Below are positions 1 through 6,946 of a DNA stretch of 6,946 bases, in pieces. The DNA comes from Nitrosomonas eutropha (GTDB lineage: Bacteria > Pseudomonadota > Gammaproteobacteria > Burkholderiales > Nitrosomonadaceae): assembly GCA_014584635.1 (NCBI GenBank), contig JACTML010000212.1:1-6946 (forward strand), read 5' to 3'. The notes below the pieces were generated by a model. That model was not told the DNA's origin. It was given only the letters and a program-made list of their open reading frames with translations, and did no database searches. The position numbers and the translations under genes are program-made. Within the stretch, counting starts at the first letter, position 1. Every line of letters starts with the position of its first letter.

Positions 1-1165
1 CTCAGCGGCCAAGAATTTCCAGCGGGTAGCCGTGGTAACCGATCCGCAGGACTATGCAACACTGCTGGAACAAATAAAATCGGGTAACGGTGCGATTGAT
101 GCGCATTATCGCTTTCAATTGGCTCAAAAAGCTTTTTCCCACACCGCACGGTACGATGGTGCCATCAGCAATTATCTGACTGCGCTGGAATCAATGGATG
201 CAGAGCGCAAACCTTTTCCGGATCAATTCAATCTCAGTTTCATGCTGGCACAATCGTTACGCTACGGCGAAAATCCGCACCAGCAAGCTGCGTTTTATCG
301 CGATACATCTGACATCACCGGCAGTCTGGCAGATTATCAGCAGCTGCAAGGTAAGGAGTTATCCTATAACAATATCGCTGACACCGATGCCGCCTGGGCG
401 TGTGTCAAAACTTTTGATCAGCCCGCCTGCGTGATCGTCAAACACGCCAACCCGTGTGGTGTAGCGGTTGCGGAAAACCCATTAGCGGCTTACCAAAAGG
501 CATTTGCTACTGATCCAGTATCCGCTTTTGGCGGCATCATTGCACTTAATCGCTCGGTAGAAGCAGATTTGGCCAAGGCAGTGTTACAGCAATTCGTCGA
601 AGTCATTATTGCACCGGAGTTCAGTACAGAAGCCAGGCAGCTTCTGGTCAGCAAAGCTAATATTCGTGTATTAACGGTTCCGCTGGGGGCGCATGACAAT
701 CACTATGAACTGAAACGCATTGACGGTGGATTACTGGTACAGACACCGGACAATTTCCATATTTCAGCGGATCAGTTACGTGTGGTCACGCAACTGCAAC
801 CAACTGCTGCCCAGATAAAAGATTGTCTGTTTGCCTGGCGTGTGGCCAAATTTGTTAAATCCAACACCATTGTATTTTGCGGTAACGGCCAAACGCTCGG
901 TATTGGCGCCGGTCAAATGAGCCGAGTGGATAGCGCTCGCATTGCTTCCATCAAGGCAGGACAGGCTCACCTCGATCTGCATGGCTCAGCAGTTGCATCC
1001 GATGCCTTTTTTCCATTCCGTGACGGGTTGGATGTGCTTGCTCAGGCAGGCGCCAAAGCGGTGATTCAGCCCGGCGGCAGTATTCGTGATGACGAAGTAA
1101 TTGCTGCTGCTGATGAACGGGGAATCGCCATGATATTTACCGGTGTCAGACATTTCAGACATTAA
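1..1165 (+). CDS. purH: Bifunctional AICAR formyltransferase / IMP cyclohydrolase PurH, 5'-truncated by window edge
   Basis: PurH is a cytosolic enzyme that formylates AICAR with 10-formyl-THF and then closes the ring to IMP, ending de novo purine synthesis. The reading frame is open to the left edge (first full codon at position 2, reading [12 protein letters not shown]), so the GTG at 32 is not the start. About 387 residues are visible of a family length near 520-530, so roughly 130-140 are missing. The visible part begins in the cyclohydrolase domain ([12 protein letters not shown], then ISNYL). It then covers the formyltransferase domain: [10 protein letters not shown], the VKHANPCG motif with its catalytic Lys-His pair (codons 440-445), [36 protein letters not shown] and the family-typical C-terminus TGVRHFRH. 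No key formyltransferase residue seems to be missing. Two TAA stops stand in tandem (1163-1168), and purD begins 21 nt later, the usual purHD operon arrangement. Confidence 0.97.
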   Translation, partial: SAAKNFQRVAVVTDPQDYATLLEQIKSGNGAIDAHYRFQLAQKAFSHTARYDGAISNYLTALESMDAERKPFPDQFNLSFMLAQSLRYGENPHQQAAFYRDTSDITGSLADYQQLQGKELSYNNIADTDAAWACVKTFDQPACVIVKHANPCGVAVAENPLAAYQKAFATDPVSAFGGIIALNRSVEADLAKAVLQQFVEVIIAPEFSTEARQLLVSKANIRVLTVPLGAHDNHYELKRIDGGLLVQTPDNFHISADQLRVVTQLQPTAAQIKDCLFAWRVAKFVKSNTIVFCGNGQTLGIGAGQMSRVDSARIASIKAGQAHLDLHGSAVASDAFFPFRDGLDVLAQAGAKAVIQPGGSIRDDEVIAAADERGIAMIFTGVRHFRH

Positions 1166-1186
1166 TAACGCTCTTCAAATCAGCAA

Positions 1187-2485
1187 ATGAAGCTACTTGT
1201 CATTGGTGGCGGCGCCAGAGAACATGCCATTGCCTGGAAGCTGGCCCAATCCCCGCAGGTCGAAACTGTTTTTGTAGCGCCCGGTAATGCAGGCATAGCG
1301 CTGGAAGCCAAGCTGCAAAACGTTCCGATAACTGCTCTTCCCGAGCTGGTGACATTCGTGCAGCAACAACAAATAGAGCTGACTGTCGTTGGCCCAGAAG
1401 CACCGCTGGTGGCGGGAGTGGTTGATATGTTTCGGGATGCTGGCTTAAAAATAGTAGGGCCGACCCGCTACGCTGCACAACTGGAAGGTTCCAAAAATTT
1501 TGCCAAAACGTTCATGGTAAAACATGGCATCCCCACTGCGGCGTCGGAATCATTCAATGATGCAACAGCTGCGCATCGCTATATTGATCAACATACTGTC
1601 CCAGCTGTAATCAAGGCAGATGGATTAGCTGCGGGCAAGGGCGTCATCATTGCGCATACACGGGAAGATGCACACTCTGCGGTTGATGCCATGCTGGTTG
1701 CCAACAAACTGGGTGCAGCCGGATCACAGATTTTGATTGAAGAATATCTGGCGGGAGAAGAGGCCAGTTTTATTGTGTTGTCAGACGGTGAAAATGTCAT
1801 ACCATTGGCCACCAGTCAGGATCACAAACGCTTGCTGGATAATGACGAAGGACCTAATACAGGTGGCATGGGTGCCTATTCTCCTGCGCCTATCATTACT
1901 TCGGAACTGCATGACAAAATCATGCAAACCATCATCATGCCTGCTATTCGTGGCATGGCGCAGCAGGCGCAACCCTACACTGGTTTTCTGTATGCTGGAC
2001 TCATGATTTCTCCCCAAGGGGATATCAAGGTGCTGGAATTTAATTGTCGCTTGGGCGACCCTGAAACACAGGTCATTTTGCTGCGACTGCAAACGGATTT
2101 GTTTACGTTATTCAAGCATGCCACCAATGGCACGTTAAATCAAGTTAGTGCCAAATGGGACTCGCGTACCGCCTTATGTCTGGTAATGGCAGCCCACGGC
2201 TACCCGGACAATCCCAGAAAAAATGATGTCATTCATGGGCTGGAAAATGTAACGACAGATCAACGCACTACCGATGCATTCCATGTTTTTCATGCTGGTA
2301 CCACCATAAGCAGCACCAATCCAGAGCAAATTTTGACAGCAGGAGGGCGTGTTCTGAGCGTAGCAGCCTTAGGAACAGACCTTCAGCAAGCACGCTCACA
2401 TGCTTATGCCATCGCGAAAAATATTCATTTTGATGGCTGCCAGCTACGGCAGGATATTGGTTATCGTGGATTGAAAGGCGAATAA
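1187..2485 (+). CDS. purD: Phosphoribosylamine--glycine ligase (GAR synthetase) PurD
   Basis: PurD joins 5-phosphoribosylamine to glycine using ATP, the second step of de novo purine synthesis, in the cytosol. The 432 residues match the family's usual length of about 425-430. In order: the N-terminal nucleotide-fold GGGAREHA (7-14), GPEAPL (69-74), and the ATP-grasp domain with KADGLAAGKGV (143-153), ATSQDHKR (208-215) and GPNTGGMGAYSP (222-233). The metal/ATP-binding signature EFNCRLGDPETQ follows (284-295), and then the C-terminal domain with HAGT (369-372) and GGRVLSV (386-392). The ATG at 1187 is chosen because MKLLVIGGGAREHA is where family members begin. No good Shine-Dalgarno is seen before it (CTCTTCAAATCAGCAA), so translation may depend on ribosomes arriving from purH. 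The downstream lipoprotein gene starts one nucleotide after its stop. Nothing looks truncated or altered. Confidence 0.98.
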   Translation: MKLLVIGGGAREHAIAWKLAQSPQVETVFVAPGNAGIALEAKLQNVPITALPELVTFVQQQQIELTVVGPEAPLVAGVVDMFRDAGLKIVGPTRYAAQLEGSKNFAKTFMVKHGIPTAASESFNDATAAHRYIDQHTVPAVIKADGLAAGKGVIIAHTREDAHSAVDAMLVANKLGAAGSQILIEEYLAGEEASFIVLSDGENVIPLATSQDHKRLLDNDEGPNTGGMGAYSPAPIITSELHDKIMQTIIMPAIRGMAQQAQPYTGFLYAGLMISPQGDIKVLEFNCRLGDPETQVILLRLQTDLFTLFKHATNGTLNQVSAKWDSRTALCLVMAAHGYPDNPRKNDVIHGLENVTTDQRTTDAFHVFHAGTTISSTNPEQILTAGGRVLSVAALGTDLQQARSHAYAIAKNIHFDGCQLRQDIGYRGLKGE

Positions 2486-2486
2486 C

Positions 2487-3746
2487 ATGGCTAACAGACT
2501 GATATTGATCGCTTCATTGGTAGTGTTGTTATCGGCTTGTGCTTCCAATGAAATTTATCGCAGTGAGTTCAGTGATTGTGTTGTTACGGAACGGCAAACT
2601 TGTGAATCTCACGCGATTCAGTTGCATAACCAGGGAACAGATCAAGAATATTTACTGGGGTTTGTCGAGATTGATGATCAGGGGCAATTGCGTAATCGGG
2701 CGCAGATGCAGGTGCTTCTGAATGAGTTATACGCATTAGCTGCCAAAGAAAGTTTGTTGATCAACGTTTTTGTCCATGGCTGGCATCACAGCGCGGCGCC
2801 AGGAGATGCCAATATTGAAAGTTTCAAGGATAGCCTGGCTGAACTCAGCGTCATTGAAAACAAACTGCATATAAATACGCCACGCAAAGTGGTGGGGATT
2901 TATGTGGGTTGGCGCGGTGAATCTATCGCTATTCCTGGCATCAACAATATCACCTTTTGGGATCGCAAAAATACGGCGCATGAAGTAGGGCATCTTGGGA
3001 TGGCTGAGCTTTTATTGCGGCTGGAAGAAATTCGCAACATTAAAAATACACAGGAACCTCCGATAAAAAGCCGCCTGATTGTGATAGGGCACAGCTTTGG
3101 CGGGGCTGCTGTGTATAGTGCTACCGCTCAAATTCTGGCGGATCGCTTTATCAATAGCACGAAAGATAAAAATTATGTGGGAGATGCTGCAGGATTTGGT
3201 GATCTGGTGGTTTTGCTGAATCCGGCATTTGAGGCGCTTAAATATGCGCCACTCTATGATCTGGCGCAAGCGCGTTGCAGTTATTTTCCGGAGCAATCGC
3301 CCCGGTTGGTTATCCTGACCTCAGAGACTGACTGGGCGACCAAATATGCTTTTCCTGCAGGCCGTTTCTTTTCAACTGTTTTTGAAACGCACGGCGCGAT
3401 TGAGCGTAATGATTGCAATCTGCCGCTTTCCTATAGTGAAGGGGCGGCTGATCGGCAAACAGCAGGCCACTTCAAGCCGTTGCAAAGTCATGAATTGCAT
3501 CCGGTTGATCAAAATATGACGACAACCGGCTATCGCCAGGCCAAATCTATCTGGCGAGCCCAACAATCTGCTGCGCCGATGCAATTTGGTCACGTTGAAC
3601 TGAAAAGTCTGGGACGAACAGTGGCTCACAATCCTTACCTGAATGTCAAAGTAGACAAACGCTTAATTGCCGACCATAACGATGTATTTCGCCCTGAAAT
3701 TATGGAATTTGTCCGCATGCTGATTGTTATATCTGCTGCGGAATAG
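2487..3746 (+). CDS. Predicted outer-membrane lipoprotein with alpha/beta-hydrolase (esterase/lipase-like) fold
   Basis: I do not recognise a named gene. The 419-residue product starts with a lipoprotein signal: charged NR, hydrophobic LILIASLVVLL, then lipobox LSAC with Cys18 as the acylation site. Residue +2 is Ala, not Asp, which favours outer-membrane delivery. The body looks like an alpha/beta-hydrolase: beta strand plus oxyanion-type LLINVFVHGWHH (90-101), VVGIYVGWRG (135-144), and the nucleophile elbow VIGHSFGGAAVY (199-210) with Ser203 (codon 3093-3095). By position, Asp282 (TSETDW) and His397 (ADHNDVF) could complete the triad, but this is inferred. Cys31/Cys39 and Cys264/Cys310 could form disulfides in the periplasm. 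The layout loosely resembles the DUF900-type hydrolases. The ATG lies one nucleotide after the purD stop, with a weak AAGG (2475-2478) eight bases upstream, so it is probably co-transcribed and perhaps translationally coupled. The substrate is unknown; esterase or lipase activity is a guess from fold. A link to purine metabolism is not evident. Confidence 0.85.
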   Translation: MANRLILIASLVVLLSACASNEIYRSEFSDCVVTERQTCESHAIQLHNQGTDQEYLLGFVEIDDQGQLRNRAQMQVLLNELYALAAKESLLINVFVHGWHHSAAPGDANIESFKDSLAELSVIENKLHINTPRKVVGIYVGWRGESIAIPGINNITFWDRKNTAHEVGHLGMAELLLRLEEIRNIKNTQEPPIKSRLIVIGHSFGGAAVYSATAQILADRFINSTKDKNYVGDAAGFGDLVVLLNPAFEALKYAPLYDLAQARCSYFPEQSPRLVILTSETDWATKYAFPAGRFFSTVFETHGAIERNDCNLPLSYSEGAADRQTAGHFKPLQSHELHPVDQNMTTTGYRQAKSIWRAQQSAAPMQFGHVELKSLGRTVAHNPYLNVKVDKRLIADHNDVFRPEIMEFVRMLIVISAAE

Positions 3747-3780
3747 TATGTTCTGGGTCCCAGTAGATAAATACCGCAGC
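3735..3780. terminator. Nested inverted repeats between convergent genes, possible (weak) bidirectional terminator
   Basis: An outer perfect 7-bp inverted repeat, GCTGCGG (3735-3741) and CCGCAGC (3774-3780), encloses an inner perfect 5-bp repeat, CTGGG-T-CCCAG (3753-3763). The outer left arm overlaps the last codons of the hydrolase gene. The position, between two converging genes, suits a shared terminator. However, neither strand has a T-run after the stem, the outer loop is long and the inner loop is a single base, so a standard intrinsic terminator is not shown. A further small palindrome, CTGGA-A-TCCAG, lies at 3792-3802, and a CAGGATT/AATCCTG pair at 3800-3806 and 3826-3832. The remainder of 3747-3834 shows no gene. 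Confidence 0.28.
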
Positions 3781-3834
3781 TGCTTCATCCACTGGAATCC
3801 AGGATTTTGATAAAGAAAGTAAGTTAATCCTGCA

Positions 3835-5406
3835 TTACAGTGCTTGGAACTGCTGTTCGTATTGTTTGGCTTTAGCCAGATCGCCTGCTTTTTTTGCAGC
3901 TTGTGCTGCCAGTGAAATACCATTGCGTCGGTTAGGCGTGCGTTGCAGGGAAGCTTCCAGTTCCTTGAGCGCAGCTGCTGGCTGATCCAGCGTCAGCAAT
4001 AATTCCCCCAGTAATTCACGTGCCGGCAGGATAGAACCCGGAGTGACATTATCTTTTTCGGTTGAATCTTCCAGATCAGCCGCCGCGCGCATCAGGTGCA
4101 GTGCTTCTTCAGCATGATTTTCTGCCAAAGCGATCCAGGCAGCAACGGCCAAACGTTGAATTTCAATTTGACCAGCGGTGTAATGCTGCTGCGCGGCACG
4201 ATCCTGGTCACGTAACACAGTCAATTGTTGCAAGCTGTGTTTGGCGTCGTCTATATCGCCGGTTCTGGCTGCACCTATTCCTTTGGTGAAGTAGGTGAGT
4301 GCTTCACACCAGCCAAACTGCTGCCACGGAAAACTTGCCGGATGAATGCTTAACCTGGCAGCCGCTTGCCAGTCACCCTGTTCAGCGGCAAAGCGTGCCG
4401 GGATGGCGGCAAAGGCGTAGGCAATCGTGGTGTTATGCGGGTGTGCCTGATCGGTTGCCAGTATTTCCTGCACAATCGCCCGTGCTTTCTCCGTTTCGCC
4501 CAGCTGCAAATAGGCATACAGCAGATAATCTTTATAGTGAATATCATCCCCGTAATTATCCGAAGCGTGTTCCTGAGAAGCCCGGTAAGCTGCCAGATTG
4601 GAGTGCACCACATCCTGCCACAACCCCAGCCGGACGAAGATGTGCGAGGACATATGCAAAGCATGGGGCACTGTCGGTGCAATATGGGTATAAGCGCGAG
4701 CAGCGTCCAGTCCAAGTGCAGCCAGCTCAGGGTAATCACTGCTGTGAATAATGTAATGCGCGATACCCGGATGATGCGGCTCTTCTTTCAGAATCCGTTG
4801 CAGCAATTGCAGCGCCTGCTTTTGTCGGGCAAAGGTTTTGTCGTCCAGCGATACATTGGAAATCAGTGCCAGTGCATAGAACAATGTGGCCTCACTGTCA
4901 TCCGGAAATTGTTCAGCAATGCGTTGCATGGCCTGTTCATAGGCCAGCTTGCGGGTGCTGTAACTATTATTATCATGACTGTCAGCTGGTGGATAAATGA
5001 TGGCTATTGCATCCAGATAGGCTTTTTCCCGCGCTGTTTTAATCATGGCTGGCTGTACTTGTGCCAGCGCATTGCGCGCCCGCTGCACTTCTTCCACAGT
5101 TGGCGTAGTGGCCCATAATTGCTGATAAAGGCTCATGGCAATTCCCCAATACCCCATGACACAATCCGGATCAGTGGAAATTACCTGCTGAAAGGCTTTT
5201 TCCGCCTCGTCGTACCAGAATGAATGCAGCATCGCTAATGCTTTGTCGAATTGAGTTTGTGCAGCAGGAGTGCAAGAGACTGGAAAATGCACTTTTCCGA
5301 GTTTTGCCTGATCAATATCGCTTGCGGCGTGATGGTTACCATCAGCCATAGCGATGCCAGCCCAGAATAAAGCTGCAAAAATAAGCATGCGCATAAATGT
5401 TGTCAT
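3835..5406 (-). CDS. Periplasmic tetratricopeptide-repeat-like protein with Sec signal peptide
   Basis: The 523-residue product begins with a Sec signal peptide: MTTFMRM, hydrophobic LIFAALFWAGIAMA, and likely cleavage after AMA (residues 19-21) before DGNHH. It should therefore be a soluble periplasmic protein. A family-typical opening, LGKVHFPVSCTP (36-47), leads into a TPR-like helix pair (about 50-95: FDKALAMLHSFWYDEAEKAF, DPDC, YWGIAMSLY). More helical repeats follow, with clear TPR-like pairs near 290-320, 370-400 and 461-523. The middle is rich in histidine: HHPGIAHYIIHSSDYPE (211-226) and PHALHMSSH (247-255). These blocks look familiar from related TPR proteins, but I know of no assigned activity. 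Start choice: ATG ATG at 5409 and 5406 are both possible. GGAGG (5413-5417) is six bases from the 5406 ATG and only three from the 5409 one, so 5406 is preferred. A longer frame reaching 5448 would put 14 residues before the signal peptide and is unlikely. It lies 54 nt downstream of the helicase gene, same strand. Confidence 0.88.
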   Translation of the reverse strand: MTTFMRMLIFAALFWAGIAMADGNHHAASDIDQAKLGKVHFPVSCTPAAQTQFDKALAMLHSFWYDEAEKAFQQVISTDPDCVMGYWGIAMSLYQQLWATTPTVEEVQRARNALAQVQPAMIKTAREKAYLDAIAIIYPPADSHDNNSYSTRKLAYEQAMQRIAEQFPDDSEATLFYALALISNVSLDDKTFARQKQALQLLQRILKEEPHHPGIAHYIIHSSDYPELAALGLDAARAYTHIAPTVPHALHMSSHIFVRLGLWQDVVHSNLAAYRASQEHASDNYGDDIHYKDYLLYAYLQLGETEKARAIVQEILATDQAHPHNTTIAYAFAAIPARFAAEQGDWQAAARLSIHPASFPWQQFGWCEALTYFTKGIGAARTGDIDDAKHSLQQLTVLRDQDRAAQQHYTAGQIEIQRLAVAAWIALAENHAEEALHLMRAAADLEDSTEKDNVTPGSILPARELLGELLLTLDQPAAALKELEASLQRTPNRRNGISLAAQAAKKAGDLAKAKQYEQQFQAL

Positions 5407-5412
5407 CATGAA

Positions 5413-5417
5413 CCTCC
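5413..5417 (-). promoter_or_regulatory. Shine-Dalgarno GGAGG of the TPR gene
   Basis: The minus strand reads TTGGAGGTTCATGATGAC. The GGAGG core is six bases before the second ATG (5406) and three before the first (5409). It is the strongest ribosome binding site in the window, and it decides the start of the TPR protein in favour of a product that opens directly with its signal peptide. Confidence 0.75.
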
Positions 5418-5435
5418 AAGTTATGGTTCCGACTG

Positions 5436-5464
5436 AGTATACAGTCAAAACGGGGTTACATCAA
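5436..5464 (-). promoter_or_regulatory. Candidate sigma-70 promoter of the TPR gene, with a dyad over the -10 box
   Basis: On the minus strand, TTGATG (5459-5464; 4 of 6 bases match TTGACA) is followed by exactly 17 bases and then TATACT (5436-5441; 5 of 6 match TATAAT). Transcription would start near 5429, giving a leader of about 20 nt before the start codon. The -10 box sits at the centre of a perfect inverted repeat, GACTG-TATACT-CAGTC (5431-5446), which could be a repressor site or chance. The -35 box overlaps the helicase stop codon. If real, the TPR gene can be expressed separately from the helicase gene. This rests on motif match only. Confidence 0.4.
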
Positions 5465-6946
5465 ATAATTGCCAGAAATTGTTTTACTTCTTCCAGATCG
5501 CGGGTGCGTTTCATCGGCGGCAGGCTTTGCCAGACTCGCTTGCCATAGGGTTTGGTGATCAGACGCGGATCGCAGATCATTAATACACCCCGATCGTGTT
5601 CATCGCGAATCAGGCGGCCAGCTCCCTGCTTCAAGTTGATAATGGCGTGTGGCAGCTGGTATTCCATAAAGGCGTTGCGACCTTCCTGCTTGTATTTTTC
5701 AATGCGTGCAGACAGCACTGGATCATCCGGAGAAGCAAAGGGGAGGCGATCAATAATCACCAGCGAAAGCGCGCGACCCCGCACATCGACGCCTTCCCAG
5801 AAAGATTGACTGCCAACCAGCACTGCGTTACCCAGCTGGCGAAATTGCTCCAGGAGCGCAGAGCGGGTGGTTTCCCCCTGCAGCAACAGCGGATAATCCA
5901 GTTTTTCCCGCGCGAAAGCATCCTGCAATAATTGGTGAATGGTTTGCATGCCAGATAAGCTGGTGCATAAAATAAACGCGCGCCCGCCATTGGCCTTGAT
6001 GACCGGTAACGCTGCCTGGACGATGCTTTCAGTGTAATGCGGTGTGTTGGGATCAGGTAATTGGGTGGGGACATACAGCAAAGCCTGCTGTGGAAAATCA
6101 AACGGACTGTCCCAGCTGGCGGTTTGGGCATCAGCCAGCCCCATGATTCGGCTGTAATGAGAAAAATCCTTTTTGACGGATAGTGTGGCAGAGGTGAAAA
6201 TCCAGGCGCGCGCGGTAGTATTCAGTTGTCTGCTGAACGTTTCCGCAATGGATAAAGGCGTGGTATTGAACTGTAAACTTTGGCTATAGGTTTCAACCCA
6301 GTTAATCACGGTGCTGGATTGGGTGTGTTCGTGCCATTGTCTGATCTTGTTGAGCATGACTTGCGCACGCGCCCAGCAGTTTTGCAGTTCCTGTGAGCGC
6401 ACAGCTTGCGTTTCAAGCAATGTGACCAATTGTTCCAGTTTTTCCTGCAGTGTTTGCCGTGCAGCGTTGAATCCGGGGCGTTGCGCTGCCATAGCGGCAG
6501 ACAGGCGCAGGTGTTTTTCAGCAATGGTTAACTGGAGATCCAGCGTTGCTTTTTCCACACCGGCCAGTGCATCGAACAATGGTGTGAATTCCCGTGCAAC
6601 GAGCAGCGCTTCAGCGTGACTGTCGCGCAATAACGTGATGATCTGGCCGGTACTGACTGATTCACCAAAAAACAGGCTGGCGACTTCAGGCAATAACGTG
6701 ATGATCTGGCCGGTACTGACTGATTCACCAAAAAACAGGCTGGCGACTTCAGGCAACTGATGGGCTTCATCGAAGATGACAGTATTGCAGGCAGGCAGCA
6801 GCTCGGATAATCCTTCATCGCGCAGCATGACATCGGCAAAAAACAGGTGATGATTGACCACGACCATATCAGCTGACAAGGCGCGTTTGCGGGCTTCCAT
6901 GACAAAACACTGCCGATAATGCGGACACTCTGACCCCAGGCAATTT
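5461..6946 (-). CDS. YoaA/DinG-family Fe-S ATP-dependent DNA helicase, 5'-truncated by window edge
   Basis: This is an XPD/DinG-type superfamily 2 helicase, a family of 5'-to-3' DNA helicases acting in DNA repair and replication stress in the cytoplasm. The frame runs through the right edge; the ATG at 6900 is internal. Before it lie three iron-sulfur cysteines spaced C-X4-C-X5-C (codons at 6940-6942, 6925-6927 and 6907-6909), as in E. coli DinG. The fourth Cys and the Walker A domain are off-window. Counting from the ATG at 6900: VVVNHHLFFAD (13-23), Walker B DEAH (44-47; bases 6760-6771), a helical Arch-like region (about 95-225), FTSATL (235-240), GGRAFILCTSLSGM (305-318), VGSQSFWEGVDVRG (362-375), DRLPFASPDDP (384-394), and the motif VI arginines in QGAGRLIR (425-432), then CDPRL. 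Most visible motifs look intact. The C-terminal SLPPMKRTRDL resembles YoaA more than classical DinG. Oddity: 21 residues directly after DEAHQ are perfectly duplicated (see the repeat). Confidence 0.93.
   Translation of the reverse strand, partial: NCLGSECPHYRQCFVMEARKRALSADMVVVNHHLFFADVMLRDEGLSELLPACNTVIFDEAHQLPEVASLFFGESVSTGQIITLLPEVASLFFGESVSTGQIITLLRDSHAEALLVAREFTPLFDALAGVEKATLDLQLTIAEKHLRLSAAMAAQRPGFNAARQTLQEKLEQLVTLLETQAVRSQELQNCWARAQVMLNKIRQWHEHTQSSTVINWVETYSQSLQFNTTPLSIAETFSRQLNTTARAWIFTSATLSVKKDFSHYSRIMGLADAQTASWDSPFDFPQQALLYVPTQLPDPNTPHYTESIVQAALPVIKANGGRAFILCTSLSGMQTIHQLLQDAFAREKLDYPLLLQGETTRSALLEQFRQLGNAVLVGSQSFWEGVDVRGRALSLVIIDRLPFASPDDPVLSARIEKYKQEGRNAFMEYQLPHAIINLKQGAGRLIRDEHDRGVLMICDPRLITKPYGKRVWQSLPPMKRTRDLEEVKQFLAII
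6627..6756. repeat. Perfect in-frame 63-bp tandem duplication within the helicase gene
   Basis: Bases 6627-6689 are repeated exactly as 6690-6752, and identity runs on for four more bases (GCAA at 6690-6693 and 6753-6756). The tetramer GCAA therefore marks all three boundaries (6627, 6690, 6753). The length is 21 codons, so the frame is kept. The encoded unit begins LPEVASLFFGES and ends GQIITL, and it occurs twice in a row right after the DEAH box. The single-copy reading, DEAHQLPEVAS to GQIITLLRDSH, is what relatives such as E. coli YoaA (DEAHQLPDIAS...) have, from memory. No base differs between copies, so the event is recent or was introduced during assembly. Confidence 0.97.

Noticed and set aside
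32..34. GTG at 32 as the start of purH.
   Set aside because: The frame is open upstream to the window edge with PurH-like sequence ([11 protein letters not shown]), and over 100 family residues would be missing.
2333..2338. Perfect -35 hexamer TTGACA inside the end of purD, a possible internal promoter for the hydrolase gene.
   Set aside because: At 16-18 bases downstream the sequence is TGAGCG/GAGCGT/AGCGTA, with no -10-like hexamer, so it is not called.
4366..5118. Long open frame (250 codons) on the plus strand opposite the TPR gene.
   Set aside because: It is fully antisense to a gene with clear protein features. Its translation is cysteine- and low-complexity-rich with no recognisable domain, and no good ribosome binding site was seen. 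I treat it as a shadow frame.
5407..5448. Extended N-terminus of the TPR protein starting at 5448.
   Set aside because: It would put 14 extra residues before a clear signal peptide, and the strong GGAGG at 5413-5417 points to the ATG at 5406 or 5409.
6898..6900. ATG at 6900 as the real start of the helicase.
   Set aside because: The frame stays open to the window edge and encodes the C-X4-C-X5-C iron-sulfur cysteines upstream of this Met, so it is internal.

Overview
The window looks like ordinary chromosome from a proteobacterium with roughly even base composition. The purH-purD order and the YoaA-type DinG helicase fit a beta- or gammaproteobacterium. A nitrosomonad-like betaproteobacterium is my guess from overall sequence character, but it is only a guess. 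No RNA genes, insertion sequences, phage genes or CRISPR arrays are visible.

The left half (1-3746, plus strand) reads as one operon. It starts with the 3' three quarters of purH, which catalyses the last two steps of IMP synthesis. Next is a complete purD (GAR synthetase, step 2), 21 nt downstream. A complete gene for a secreted lipoprotein with an alpha/beta-hydrolase fold follows after a single nucleotide. The purH-purD pair is classical. The lipoprotein hydrolase is an unexpected third member whose substrate I cannot name.

The right half (3835-6946, minus strand) holds a YoaA/DinG-family iron-sulfur DNA helicase, cut by the right window edge at its Fe-S cysteines. Downstream of it is a periplasmic TPR-like repeat protein with a clear Sec signal peptide, a strong Shine-Dalgarno sequence and a plausible promoter of its own. 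The two halves converge on an 88-bp intergenic stretch (3747-3834) containing nested inverted repeats that could help end transcription.

The most unusual feature is a perfect 63-bp tandem duplication inside the helicase gene (6627-6756). It stays in frame and repeats 21 residues immediately after the DEAH box. The two copies have no differences, and a 4-bp GCAA marks each boundary, which points to a recent slippage event or an assembly artefact. I see no convincing new multi-gene system here. The points worth following are the helicase duplication, the hydrolase attached to the purine operon, and the histidine-rich conserved core of the TPR protein.
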